A stretch of 64,000 bases of DNA from Ferrimicrobium sp. Lineage in GTDB: Bacteria > Actinomycetota > Acidimicrobiia > Acidimicrobiales > Acidimicrobiaceae. Each line of letters starts with the position of its first letter. Positions within the stretch are counted from its first letter, which is position 1. The translations under genes and the position numbers were made by a program. This document shows positions 33,431 to 41,960 of this stretch, piece after piece. The notes beneath the pieces are model-generated. The model ran no database searches. It was given only the letters and a program-made list of their open reading frames with translations, and was not told where the DNA came from. Where the stretch lies: contig JALCZJ010000010.1 in NCBI GenBank assembly GCA_022690815.1, forward strand, positions 1-64,000, given 5' to 3'.

Positions 33431-34001
33431 TTAAAACGCCTACAGTGAGATGTATCGGCAACTTACGCGCTCTGACTTGAGCATATGCACAGAAAGTAGT
33501 GTTAGCTGATCGCTAGAATCAGATTATGCTAGTTATGGCCGCTAGATACTAGGAAAATCTGGAGTAAGTGCCCCCAAAAATCACGAAAAGTGTCGGGATG
33601 ACCCCACCAGAACGTTTTGCTTCCGTAGCGTGCCGATCAGATGGGGCCTTGATCGGATCAGGTTGGGTTGGGCTGCCAGGCCAAGAGCAGGATCGTCCCA
33701 AGCGAACGATCGACCCAAGAGCTCCATGCGCCGAGATCGTGTTGATCAACGGTCCTGTGATAGCAACTGGGCGCCGCGTCGATTGGCATCGCTCACGCCA
33801 TCATCGTTGCGGTGCGCAGCTGGGTGTTGGGTCAACGCCGAGTTCGCCCTCGCCGAGTCGACGATCTTGAACGATGAAGATGGTTTGGTCGATAGTCAGT
33901 ATGGATGTTGTCAGGCGAGCCCTATATCAGAGGAGCCCTATATCAGAGATGCCGTCGATCTAAGATGACCCAACAGCTCGCGTTGGTTGGTAGTGGATGG
34001 C
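33431..34001. other. ~570-bp non-coding stretch with a 16-bp tandem duplication
   Basis: GAGCCCTATATCAGAG is repeated in perfect tandem at 33917-33932 and 33933-33948. Overlapping frames of 66-112 residues on both strands show no motif. The stretch separates the CAP gene, which starts here and runs to the left, from the 3' end of the MMPL gene. Confidence 0.45.
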
Positions 34002-36104
34002 CTATGCCGTGACCTCTGCTCGTTCACGGCGAGCCCACGATGGCACCCACCAGTTGGCACGTCCAAAGAGCTGGATGAGTGCAGGAACGGCGATACCTCG
34101 AATCAGAGTTGCGTCCACCAGGATGCCAACCCCGAGGCCGGTCGCCAAGACGCGCAGATCGGTCAGGGGCGCGGATGCAAGGGAGGCAAAGGCCAGGAAG
34201 AGGATGAGCGCAGCGCTGGTGACGAGTTTGCCAGTGCGCGAGAGTCCGTTCACGACCGCTTTGCTGGTGGAGCCGGTGACGTCGTACTCCTCACGCACCC
34301 TGGTCAAGATGAAGACCTCATAGTCCATCGAGAGTCCAAAGAGGAAGGCGAAGATCGAGATCGGAATCCAGAAGGTGATCGCACCGGTCGCGGGAATGCC
34401 GAAGATGATGTGAGAGAGGTGTCCCGACTGCCAAAACCATGTGAGGATCCCAAAGGTCGCAGCCAGCGAGAAGAGGTTGACGACGACTGCCTTGATGGCC
34501 AAGATGACGCTCTTGAGGGCGCTGGAGAGCAAAAGGAAGGTCAAGATCGCGATGATCGCCAGCATGAGTGGTGTCTGACCGTAGATAGCGTGCGAGAAGT
34601 CTTGATCGTTGGGACCGAGTCCAGCAACGCCGATGATGGCGGGATCGTGGCTCGCGAGGGTGGTCACCGCGTCAACGGGTGCGAAATTGGCGGAGTTCAC
34701 CGTTTCGACGTTCGGGACGGCGATGACGTCAGAGAGTCCCGATCGAGTGCCGGAGGACCCGGCGGGGAGTGCGGCACCGGTGATACCAGTCGTCCTGCGA
34801 AGGCTATCGGCGACCTGGAGCGCCTGCTTGGGCTTGGCGATCACCTCCATGGGTGTCAAAATTCCTGGGGTGTAACCGGCATGGAGCAACGAACGATAGG
34901 CGATCGCTGCCGGCGTTGAGCTCGATTGGCTTTGGGCTTGGTCTTGGCCGAGGCGGATGCCAAAGACCGGCAAGGCAAAGACGACGATGAGGCCTCCAGC
35001 GATGATCAGCGCTGGCCACGGGTGGCCGGTGACGATCTCGCCGATCTTATGCCAGGTTGGAGAGCCTTGGCGTGGGACGCGTCGGTGTGGCCAATCCAGG
35101 CGATTGCCGATCAGTGAGAGCAGGATCGGGAGCAGTGTTAAGACAACGATGATGGAGATCACCGGGATCAAGACGCCACCGATTCCGGTCGATCGAAGCA
35201 GTGGCACCGGGAGCACGATCAACGCCAGCAGGCCTACGCCAACGGTGACACCTGAGAGCGCGACCGATCGACCGGCGGTGGCCATGGACGTGAGGATCGC
35301 TGCTTCATTGTCGAGCCCCCGGCTCCGTTCCTCGCGCCAGCGGGTGACAATCAACAGTGAGTAGTCGATGGCGATACCCAGCCCGATGAGCGAGACTAAG
35401 AACTCAACGACGAAGGAGACCGAGGTGGCATAACTCAGTGCAAGCAAGATCAAGAAGGTAGCCAGGATGGAGACCGACGCGATCACTAATGGGATGATAG
35501 CGAGCACCGATGCAAAGACGAATGCGAGAATCAGGAGTGCACCGACACCGGCCACGATCGTCTCGGCCAGGACGCCGAGCCCAGAGCTCTTGCCAGCAGC
35601 GGCGAGCTGTGACTCGCCGGTCAGCGTGACTCTTAGGTTGGGGAGTGATCGATGCAGGCTCGCGGTGATCGCATTCGGCACATTGGATGGTGCCAACGAG
35701 GTGGGTGGGCCGGTGAAGAGATAGACCGCCTCGTGTCCTGCGTGCAGTAGGCCGAGATTGGGAGCGTTGAACGAGTCGACGAAGCGGATGCTTGGATATT
35801 GGCGGGCCGTGGCCGAGAGCGCATTCGCGACGGTAGCAGCGTTGGCTGAATCGACCCCAGAGATCGCCACGATGGCGGGTGCGTTCTGACCGCCATTGCC
35901 GAAGTGGCGCAGGATTTTTTGGGATGCGACATAGGCGGGCTGCCCAGGGGTCGCGAAGTTGTAGCTGAGTCGGTTGACGACCTTCCCGGCGGCAAAGCCT
36001 CCGAAGAGGAAAACGATGACCCACAGCACGATCACGCTACGGCGATGGGCCAAAACCTGGCGACCAGTCCGACTAAAGAAATTGTTCGGGATCGAATTAT
36101 TCAT
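34002..36104 (-). CDS. MMPL/RND-family transporter
   Basis: The 700-residue protein has two copies of the MMPL layout: one membrane helix, a large outer loop, then five to six helices. IDYSLLIVTRWREERSRG in the first half and LSMDYEVFILTRVREEYDVTG in the second are the family motifs with the proton-relay Asp-Tyr. The C-terminus is short and cytoplasmic. Such proteins export lipids or drugs using the proton gradient. The gene diverges from a marR gene that probably controls it. Its ATG has no ribosome-binding site and lies eight bases after TATATT. Confidence 0.9.
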   Translation of the reverse strand: MNNSIPNNFFSRTGRQVLAHRRSVIVLWVIVFLFGGFAAGKVVNRLSYNFATPGQPAYVASQKILRHFGNGGQNAPAIVAISGVDSANAATVANALSATARQYPSIRFVDSFNAPNLGLLHAGHEAVYLFTGPPTSLAPSNVPNAITASLHRSLPNLRVTLTGESQLAAAGKSSGLGVLAETIVAGVGALLILAFVFASVLAIIPLVIASVSILATFLILLALSYATSVSFVVEFLVSLIGLGIAIDYSLLIVTRWREERSRGLDNEAAILTSMATAGRSVALSGVTVGVGLLALIVLPVPLLRSTGIGGVLIPVISIIVVLTLLPILLSLIGNRLDWPHRRVPRQGSPTWHKIGEIVTGHPWPALIIAGGLIVVFALPVFGIRLGQDQAQSQSSSTPAAIAYRSLLHAGYTPGILTPMEVIAKPKQALQVADSLRRTTGITGAALPAGSSGTRSGLSDVIAVPNVETVNSANFAPVDAVTTLASHDPAIIGVAGLGPNDQDFSHAIYGQTPLMLAIIAILTFLLLSSALKSVILAIKAVVVNLFSLAATFGILTWFWQSGHLSHIIFGIPATGAITFWIPISIFAFLFGLSMDYEVFILTRVREEYDVTGSTSKAVVNGLSRTGKLVTSAALILFLAFASLASAPLTDLRVLATGLGVGILVDATLIRGIAVPALIQLFGRANWWVPSWARRERAEVTA

Positions 36105-36149
36105 ATCTGACTAATATAGCGGTGTGGATGAGCTATTAATGTACGTGCA
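36105..36149. promoter_or_regulatory. 45-bp divergent promoter region MMPL/marR, both starts leaderless
   Basis: On the minus strand TATATT (36118-36113) lies eight bases before the MMPL ATG. On the plus strand TAATGT (36137-36142) lies seven bases before the marR ATG. Neither gene has a Shine-Dalgarno sequence. The -35 regions would overlap the opposite promoter, so one bound MarR dimer could block both. Confidence 0.5.
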
Positions 36150-36605
36150 ATGAACATTGCCAAGAACGAGGAGCTACGACCCTTTGGGGAAAGTGTTGCG
36201 TTCATGCTCTCCATCCTTGGGGCCATGGAGACCCGAAGTTTTGGCGCGCTCATGGCATCGCTCGGGCTCGAACCGAGAAGTTTTGGTGTGCTGCGCGCGC
36301 TGGCGGACATTGGTCCAGTTACCCAGCATCACCTCGCGACGGCCGCCCATGTGCCAACGAGCTCCATGGTGGCTCTACTCGACGATCTTGAGGCTCAAGA
36401 CCTGATCAGTCGCCACCCACACCCCGAAGATCGTCGAGCTCACCGGGTGTCACTCACGCAACAGGGGCGCCACGTCATCGAGGAAGCGACCGCGCTGGCA
36501 TGGAGTCATGAGGAGGCGATCACCCAACAGCTCACGCCCCTTGAGCGTCGCGCGTTGCTCGATGCGCTCTCGAAGGTCTATGCCAAGCTCAGCGGCGATC
36601 ACTGA
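36150..36605 (+). CDS. MarR-family transcriptional regulator
   Basis: The 151-residue protein has the MarR winged helix (ALADIGPVTQHHLATAAHV, SSMVALLDDLEAQDLISRHPHPEDRRAHRVSL...), including the DRR wing. Dimer helices lie at both ends. It is divergent from the MMPL transporter gene and shares a 45-bp promoter region with it, the usual arrangement of a ligand-sensing repressor and its export pump. The ligand is unknown. The start is probably leaderless. Confidence 0.88.
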   Translation: MNIAKNEELRPFGESVAFMLSILGAMETRSFGALMASLGLEPRSFGVLRALADIGPVTQHHLATAAHVPTSSMVALLDDLEAQDLISRHPHPEDRRAHRVSLTQQGRHVIEEATALAWSHEEAITQQLTPLERRALLDALSKVYAKLSGDH

Positions 36606-36624
36606 TCGCTGTGCTCGTCGGTTG

Positions 36625-36702
36625 AGCGCCCAGAAGCTAGCGGTTCACGTCACGGCTTAGCGCCCACCGCTGGCCTTGATAGGCAAGCATTCTGGGCGCT
36701 AA
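36625..36702 (+). promoter_or_regulatory. three-part inverted repeat with alternative pairing
   Basis: AGCGCCCAGAA (36625-36635) can pair with TTCTGGGCGCT (36690-36700). TTAGCGCCCA (36657-36666) can pair with TGGGCGCTAA (36693-36702). Both left arms compete for the same right arm, so two exclusive hairpins are possible. The site lies between marR and the sbcD-like gene and may be a terminator or attenuator. Confidence 0.45.
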
Positions 36703-36745
36703 GCTCGTCAACGAGGCGACCGCGAGCGATTGGGGGGTACGTTTG

Positions 36746-37843
36746 GTGAAGTTCCTACACACGGGGGACTGGCAGATCGGCGAGACCTTCCAGTTTCTGG
36801 GTGAGCGATCGCTCTATCTCAAGGATGCACGGGTGAGCGCCGTCCGACGGATTGCAGAACTCGCCGTGCGGGAGGCGGTCGATTTCGTTGTCGTTGCTGG
36901 TGACGTCTTTGAGTTCTCGCGCCCCGATCGCGTCTCGCTACGGCGTCTTGTGGATGCGATGCGTCCGTATCCAGGACCCTGGCTCCTGCTCCCCGGCAAC
37001 CATGACCCAGCCACACCCCATGGTCTCTGGGACCAGATTCGCGAGCGTTCGATCTTTGGGTCCGAGGTGGTCTTTATGACCACGACGACTCCTATCGTTT
37101 TGGAGCGTTCCAAGACCGTCGTGCTACCAGCTCCGCTGCAAGCTCGCTATGCCGGCCGTGATCTGACTGAGGGTTTTGATACCGAGATCAGTCCACCAGG
37201 TTATTACCGTATCGGCGTCGCCCACGGCGCGGTGATGGGCATCTTGCCCGAAGCCGCAGAAGCCAACAACCCGATTGCGGCTGATCGAGCCGAACGTGCA
37301 CGACTCGATTATCTCGCGCTCGGCGATTGGCACGGGTTCTATCGGGTAAATGAGCGCACGTACTACGCCGGAACCCCGGAGACGGATCGCTTCCGAGCTA
37401 ACGACTCTGGGTCAGTCGCCATCGTGACCATTGCCGAACCGGGGGCAACACCGGTCGTTACCCAACATCGCATTGGTGAGTTCACCTGGCATGAATGCAG
37501 CTTCAACGTAGGGAGCCAGCTCGATCTCGATGGACTCGAAGGTGAGCTTGCGAGCTTTGGCGACACAGACGTCGTCAAGGTTTCGTTGACGGGCTATGTC
37601 GATCTGGAGGGCCTTGGCGTGTTGAACCGGTTGGAGGAGGAGCTTCGCGCACGTGTCACGGTACTCGACTGGAACGGCGATGGAGTCGAGGTTGCACCAG
37701 CCGATGGAGAGCTGGCCTCGCTCGCACTCCAAGGAGTCGGAGGGCTCATGTTGGAGCGCCTGTTCGCACTGCGGAGCACGCTTGAGCCTGGAGTCTTTCG
37801 CCGTGGCGTCATCGAGCTGTTGTCACTCGACGAGGAGGGATAA
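36746..37843 (+). CDS. SbcD/Mre11-like (YhaO-type) metallophosphoesterase
   Basis: Metal-binding motifs are in order: FLHTGDWQIGE, VVVAGDVFE, LLPGNHDPATP, GVAHGAVMG and YLALGDWHGFY. These are the Mre11/SbcD nuclease motifs. The C-terminal part (VKVSLTGYVDLEGLGVL) matches the capping region of YhaO-like relatives. It ends directly at the start of a Rad50-like gene, its expected partner. GTG 36746 is preferred, six bases after GGGGGGTA; a TTG one codon earlier is in frame. Likely role: processing of DNA ends. Confidence 0.82.
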   Translation: MKFLHTGDWQIGETFQFLGERSLYLKDARVSAVRRIAELAVREAVDFVVVAGDVFEFSRPDRVSLRRLVDAMRPYPGPWLLLPGNHDPATPHGLWDQIRERSIFGSEVVFMTTTTPIVLERSKTVVLPAPLQARYAGRDLTEGFDTEISPPGYYRIGVAHGAVMGILPEAAEANNPIAADRAERARLDYLALGDWHGFYRVNERTYYAGTPETDRFRANDSGSVAIVTIAEPGATPVVTQHRIGEFTWHECSFNVGSQLDLDGLEGELASFGDTDVVKVSLTGYVDLEGLGVLNRLEEELRARVTVLDWNGDGVEVAPADGELASLALQGVGGLMLERLFALRSTLEPGVFRRGVIELLSLDEEG

Positions 37844-40516
37844 ATGCGACTTATTAGGGTAGAGCTCGAGCGAGTGCGACGCTTTATCAACCCGCTAGCG
37901 CTCGGTGATTTTGGCGAGGGTATCAACCTGATCTATGGGCCAAACGAGACCGGCAAGAGCACCGTGCAGGCGGCGATCGGGGCGGCATTCCTCGAGAAGT
38001 ACAGCGCCCTGGCCCCACAACAGGACTTGGCTCCAAGAGATCAGCCGGATGCGCGGCCGAGAGTGCGGGTGACCTTCTCACACGATGGCGAGACCTACGA
38101 GCTTACCAAGGAGTTTTATCGCCGTGGCGGCACCTGCGTGCTGAGACAAGGATCGACGACGCTGACCGGCGAGGAGGCCGTCACTCGCCTGGTCGACCTC
38201 TTTCGCTTTGAGGCGCCGTCGAGTCGGCTCATCAGCGAGGCACAGCTTGGCCTGCCAGGAGTCTTCTGGGTGCCACAGGGCAACGCCTTAGGTGTCGAAG
38301 CCGCACTCAGCCATGCTCGGGGATACCTGGTGCGTGAGATCGGTGACGAGATTGGCTCGGCACGCGAGACGGCCGCCGATGAGGTGATCGATCGACTGCG
38401 TGATCGGCTGGCAGAGGTCGTGACGCCGACGGGTCGTGGGGGTGCGCTCGCTCAGGCACAGCGCGATCTTGCCCAACGTGAGGCTGAGCTTGTTGACCTC
38501 GAACAGCGGCGTCAGGCCTCGCAGGATCTGCGAGATGAGCTCGAGCACATCGAGTCTGATTTGGCTAACCTGGAGTCCCAACAGGTGGATACCCATCTCA
38601 ACGAAGAGATCGCGAAGACGGAGCGACGCCTTGGGGAGTTCCGCTCTGCCTTCGAGGCTCGGCGCCAGGCCGAGTTTGAACTTGCGAGAGTTGAGGATCG
38701 CATCAACGATCTTAAGGAGCAGGTTGATCGTCTTGAACACGCGCTGGCTCAGCTCGACCTGAAGCAGTCCGAACTCGAGTGCACCCAAGAGGCATTGGCC
38801 GAGTGTGAGGTCGAGCTGACCCACCACCGGCGAGTGCTCGTGGGCCTCAACGCCAAAGCTAAGGCGTTCGAGACCCTTCAGGGAATGGTGCGCCTTGAGC
38901 GAGAGCACGCTAGTAACGTCGAGAGCCTCGAACGCATCCTGGCCCAGGAGAGCGAACTTCGTGCCAGGTTGAACGACGTTGCCGAGCTCAACGGGCAGAT
39001 CGAACACCTCAAGGAACAGCTGAGCGCTGCCGAGGTCCCAAGTGATGAGATCGTCGCCGAGCTGACCGAACTCACCGAGCGCCGTCGAGATCTCCAAAGC
39101 CAGCTCCAATCGGCAAGCACACAGGTCATCGTCGAGATCGAGGAGGCCGGTCGCCTTCATATTGATGGCGAGGCACAGCTCTCGTCGGGTAGTCGATTGC
39201 TCGAAGATGAGATGACACTTGAATTTCCAGGGGTAGCGCGCATCTCGCTCATCCCCCAACAGCGTACCTCGACCCTGCGTTTGGCGCTCAACGAAGCCGA
39301 GGCCGAACTAGACCATCGGTTAGCAGCGCTTGGTGTTGCCGACCTTGAAGAGCTTCGGCGTCGCGAGCGTGATAGCTATGAGCTCGGTACCGAGCTCGAG
39401 AGTCGTAGACGTGAGCTGGCACGACTCGTCGGCGACGGCGACGGACCAGAGGCCGAACTAGTCGAGCTGACCCGTCAACGGGCGGCGTTAGCGGAGCGCC
39501 AAGCTGTGCTTGTCTCCGAGAGGCTGCTGCTTGCTCAGGAACTCGAACAGGCCCCAGAGGCTGCCAAGTTGTCTCACGAGCAGGCCGAACAACTCCCGAG
39601 CGAGATCGCCTCGAATGAGGCGATCATCGCGAAACTCGAAGAGGAGCGGCGACGCCTTGACAGCGTCAGACTCGCAGCCCAAGAGGCACGACGTTGGCTG
39701 ATGGAGTCCATTGACCTTGATGGCGGTGCGCAAGGCATCGAGGAGCGTCGCCGTGCGTTGGACGAGCTCGAGAGCGACCGGCAACGTCATCGAACGACAC
39801 TTGCGGAGATAGCGGCGAGTATGGGTGGTGACGATCTCACAACCATCGAAGCCCACATCGAGGAGCTCCGAGCGCGCCTTGCACGCCATCTCGATGAGCT
39901 TCGCCATGTGCGTGAGCGCCGCGGTGAACTCATCGGCCAGATCAGGGGTGATGCCTTCTCTGAGGAGGAGTACGCGGCCCAACGGCTCGCCCGTGATCGT
40001 GCAAAGACCCTGGTGGATGCCCTCCAAGAGCGCAGCCAGGCCTTGAAAACACTCATCGATATAGCCGAAGGTATCGTCGCTCACGTCCAAGAGGAGTTGA
40101 CGAGACCGTTAAAGGACCGGCTGGCCTCCTATGCCAACCAGCTCTTTGCTATCCCAGCCATCGCAGCCGATGCTGCGAGCGTGGAGCTTGATGAGACCTT
40201 CACCCCGCGAAGACTCGAACGTGCAGGTGTCCTAGAGCCGGTTGCACAACTTTCGTTTGGGACCAGGGAGCAGATGGCCCTCTTGACGCGTCTCGGGGTC
40301 GCTGACCTCATGGCTGATCGTGGCGTCCCCGTCTTCTTGATGCTCGACGATGCCATGCTCAATGCCGATGGTGTCCGTCTTGATCGGCTCAAGACCATCC
40401 TCATGACGGCGGCGAGACGCTACCAGATCATCATCTTCACCTGTCGACCTGAGCTGTTCTCGGACCTGGTCGTGTCGGCGACGATCGACCTGATGGAGGC
40501 TACTCGACGCTCCTGA
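37844..40516 (+). CDS. SbcC/Rad50-like (YhaN-type) coiled-coil ATPase
   Basis: The ABC-type ATPase is split between the ends. Walker A is LIYGPNETGKSTVQAAIG at ~residue 30. The signature is LSFGTREQMALLTRLGVADLM and Walker B is VPVFLMLDDAMLN near residue 830. Long coiled coils fill residues 190-770. There is no CxxC zinc-hook motif in the middle, and at 890 residues it is shorter than classic SbcC, resembling YhaN-type proteins. It starts one base after the stop of the Mre11-like gene. It presumably clamps DNA ends for that nuclease. Confidence 0.82.
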   Translation: MRLIRVELERVRRFINPLALGDFGEGINLIYGPNETGKSTVQAAIGAAFLEKYSALAPQQDLAPRDQPDARPRVRVTFSHDGETYELTKEFYRRGGTCVLRQGSTTLTGEEAVTRLVDLFRFEAPSSRLISEAQLGLPGVFWVPQGNALGVEAALSHARGYLVREIGDEIGSARETAADEVIDRLRDRLAEVVTPTGRGGALAQAQRDLAQREAELVDLEQRRQASQDLRDELEHIESDLANLESQQVDTHLNEEIAKTERRLGEFRSAFEARRQAEFELARVEDRINDLKEQVDRLEHALAQLDLKQSELECTQEALAECEVELTHHRRVLVGLNAKAKAFETLQGMVRLEREHASNVESLERILAQESELRARLNDVAELNGQIEHLKEQLSAAEVPSDEIVAELTELTERRRDLQSQLQSASTQVIVEIEEAGRLHIDGEAQLSSGSRLLEDEMTLEFPGVARISLIPQQRTSTLRLALNEAEAELDHRLAALGVADLEELRRRERDSYELGTELESRRRELARLVGDGDGPEAELVELTRQRAALAERQAVLVSERLLLAQELEQAPEAAKLSHEQAEQLPSEIASNEAIIAKLEEERRRLDSVRLAAQEARRWLMESIDLDGGAQGIEERRRALDELESDRQRHRTTLAEIAASMGGDDLTTIEAHIEELRARLARHLDELRHVRERRGELIGQIRGDAFSEEEYAAQRLARDRAKTLVDALQERSQALKTLIDIAEGIVAHVQEELTRPLKDRLASYANQLFAIPAIAADAASVELDETFTPRRLERAGVLEPVAQLSFGTREQMALLTRLGVADLMADRGVPVFLMLDDAMLNADGVRLDRLKTILMTAARRYQIIIFTCRPELFSDLVVSATIDLMEATRRS

Positions 40517-41027
40517 GGTAAACGATTACCCCATCGTCGGTGCCCATACGTTGAAAGCCATTGTGCGCTAAGACGTGTTGGGAGGCCTGGTTGGTCGGCT
40601 CGGTGGTGGCGCGAACGACCGCCACCTCGGGAGCTGCGATGCACAGTTGAACCAAGAGGGCGACGGCCAACGAGGCGTAACCGCGCCCTCGCTGGGACCC
40701 GACGATGCCATACCCTATCTCGACGGTCTCGTTGACGGGCATGCCATGGAAGCCGGCGCCCCCTACGAGGAGGCCTGACGCCAGACTGACGTGGTAGTGG
40801 CACCATGGCTGGATCTCGGCGTGATTGACGCTGCCATGGGCAACAAAGCGATCGCCATCCGATGGATAATCGCTGGCCCAGTGGGCAAGCCGGCGGCCAT
40901 CAATGATGGCGCGACATTCGTCGATGTCGAGCGGCGTTAGATGGATCGTCGGCGTGGTGAGCGCCAACCCAAGCGGACGCATCACGTCAACCGCCAGGTC
41001 GAGGGGGTTGGTCAATGGGTCAATCAC
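40500..41027 (-). CDS. GNAT-family N-acetyltransferase (RimJ-like)
   Basis: The acetyl-CoA loop is GSQRGRGYASLAVALLVQL, with the preceding VEIGYGIV strand and the following VAVVRATTEPTNQASQHVLAHNGFQRMG, typical of GNAT enzymes that modify amino groups of proteins or small molecules. It has 175 residues. The GTG start overlaps the sdhD stop (GTGA), so it is coupled to the succinate dehydrogenase anchor genes. Its 3' end overlaps the Rad50-like gene by 17 bases on the opposite strand. The substrate is unknown. Confidence 0.82.
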   Translation of the reverse strand: MIDPLTNPLDLAVDVMRPLGLALTTPTIHLTPLDIDECRAIIDGRRLAHWASDYPSDGDRFVAHGSVNHAEIQPWCHYHVSLASGLLVGGAGFHGMPVNETVEIGYGIVGSQRGRGYASLAVALLVQLCIAAPEVAVVRATTEPTNQASQHVLAHNGFQRMGTDDGVIVYLRSVE

Positions 41028-41410
41028 TTAAAGGTGAGGATGGTGATGGTCCCGAGCAGGAAGAGTCCGCTACCAACGACGTAGAGCAACGCCTTGGTCA
41101 CACTGCGCTTGAACGGCTTCTTGACGTAGTCGTCGATGATGGTGCGCAGACCGTTACCACCGTGGAGAAGCCCCAACACCAAGAGCCACCAGTCAAAGAG
41201 CTTCCACCAAGGATTTTCCCATCGCTTGGCGACAAAACTCACCGTGGTGTGGGTGACGTCGTTCTCGATGTGCATGATGTACATGTGGATCAGCGCCAGG
41301 AAGAAGAGGATGATCCCGGAGATCCGCATGAAGAACCATGCCCATGTCTCAAAGTTCTGGCGTGAGCTTCGCTGCCCCCGCCCCTGTCCTCGCGTCAATG
41401 CGGCAGCCAT
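41024..41410 (-). CDS. sdhD: succinate dehydrogenase membrane anchor subunit
   Basis: Three membrane helices are visible (WFFMRISGIILFFLALIHMY, LFDWWLLVLGLLHGGNGL, LLYVVGSGLFLLGTITIL), with the RISG motif and His residues where SdhD binds heme and quinone. ATG 41410 has AGGAG eight bases upstream and overlaps the sdhC stop (TGATG). At 128 residues the size is normal. The catalytic subunits SdhA and SdhB are not encoded next to it, which is unusual. Confidence 0.85.
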   Translation of the reverse strand: MAAALTRGQGRGQRSSRQNFETWAWFFMRISGIILFFLALIHMYIMHIENDVTHTTVSFVAKRWENPWWKLFDWWLLVLGLLHGGNGLRTIIDDYVKKPFKRSVTKALLYVVGSGLFLLGTITILTFK

Positions 41411-41784
41411 CAGTGTGCTCCTAGAAAGAACGGCTTGACGATGAACCAACCACCGATGATGGTCAACACGATCGCAAGCGACAACATGAAGTTAAACACG
41501 CCCTTTTCGTTCTTGATGACACCGGGCCAGAAGTCGATCATGATCACTCGGAGCCCGTTGAGCGCGTGAAAAAGCAGCGCGAACAACAGACCAACCTCGA
41601 AGAGTCGCAGGAGAATGTTCCCATAGAGTTGGTGGATCGCGTTGTAGACATGGGGGTCGTTCAGTGTCGAGACGTCCACGATGTGCAACAACAGGAACAA
41701 AAACACCAAGAAGCCAGTGACGCGGTGCAAGACGAAGGCCCACTGGCCACTCTTGCCCTTATAGACCGTTGCTCCTTTGCTCAC
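41410..41784 (-). CDS. sdhC: succinate dehydrogenase cytochrome b subunit
   Basis: Three membrane helices with the FVLHRVTGFLVFLFLLLHI segment (the HR-x-G quinone/heme motif of SdhC) and VGLLFALLFHALNGLRVIMID are present. GTG 41784 is chosen because GAGGAGG lies five bases upstream and because the codon overlaps the stop of the small upstream gene (GTGA). The protein has 124 residues. It pairs with SdhD in the membrane and carries electrons to quinone. Confidence 0.85.
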   Translation of the reverse strand: MSKGATVYKGKSGQWAFVLHRVTGFLVFLFLLLHIVDVSTLNDPHVYNAIHQLYGNILLRLFEVGLLFALLFHALNGLRVIMIDFWPGVIKNEKGVFNFMLSLAIVLTIIGGWFIVKPFFLGAH

Positions 41785-41906
41785 CGGACCCTCCTCACCC
41801 AGCGATTCCCCCACATGGTGGTGGAGAAAACATAGACTGCAAACCCAACGATGCCAAGGGCGATGACCCCTAGCGCTGTCGCAAAGATAATTTGTGCCGT
41901 ACTCAC
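41781..41906 (-). CDS. 41-residue single-span membrane protein leading the sdhCD operon
   Basis: This short frame begins with GTG at 41906, encodes one hydrophobic helix (ATALGVIALGIVGFAVYVF) and ends in a basic tail (NRWVRRVR). Its TGA overlaps the GTG of sdhC, a coupling that argues it is real. It has no ribosome-binding site but has TAGCGT seven bases before the start. By its place it may be a small extra subunit or assembly factor of the succinate dehydrogenase membrane part; that role is inference. Confidence 0.7.
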   Translation of the reverse strand: MSTAQIIFATALGVIALGIVGFAVYVFSTTMWGNRWVRRVR

Positions 41907-41913
41907 AAGGGCT

Positions 41914-41919
41914 ACGCTA
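41914..41919 (-). promoter_or_regulatory. -10 box TAGCGT of the sdhCD operon
   Basis: TAGCGT on the minus strand precedes the GTG at 41906 by seven bases, with no Shine-Dalgarno sequence. It lies in the 54-bp gap behind serS, so the operon may have its own leaderless start besides read-through. Confidence 0.4.
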
Positions 41920-41960
41920 GCAAGAAATCAGTCGTCGTCAGAAATCGGCGCCGAAGATTT

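Noticed and set aside
33987-34919. 310-residue open frame on plus opposite the MMPL gene
   Set aside because: It lies inside the well-supported MMPL gene, is rich in Gly/Asp/Arg/Glu as expected for an antisense frame, and shows no motif.
38288-39259. 323-residue open frame on minus opposite the Rad50-like gene
   Set aside because: Its Leu-rich pattern mirrors the Glu/Arg-rich coiled coil on the other strand, and no start signal or motif supports it.
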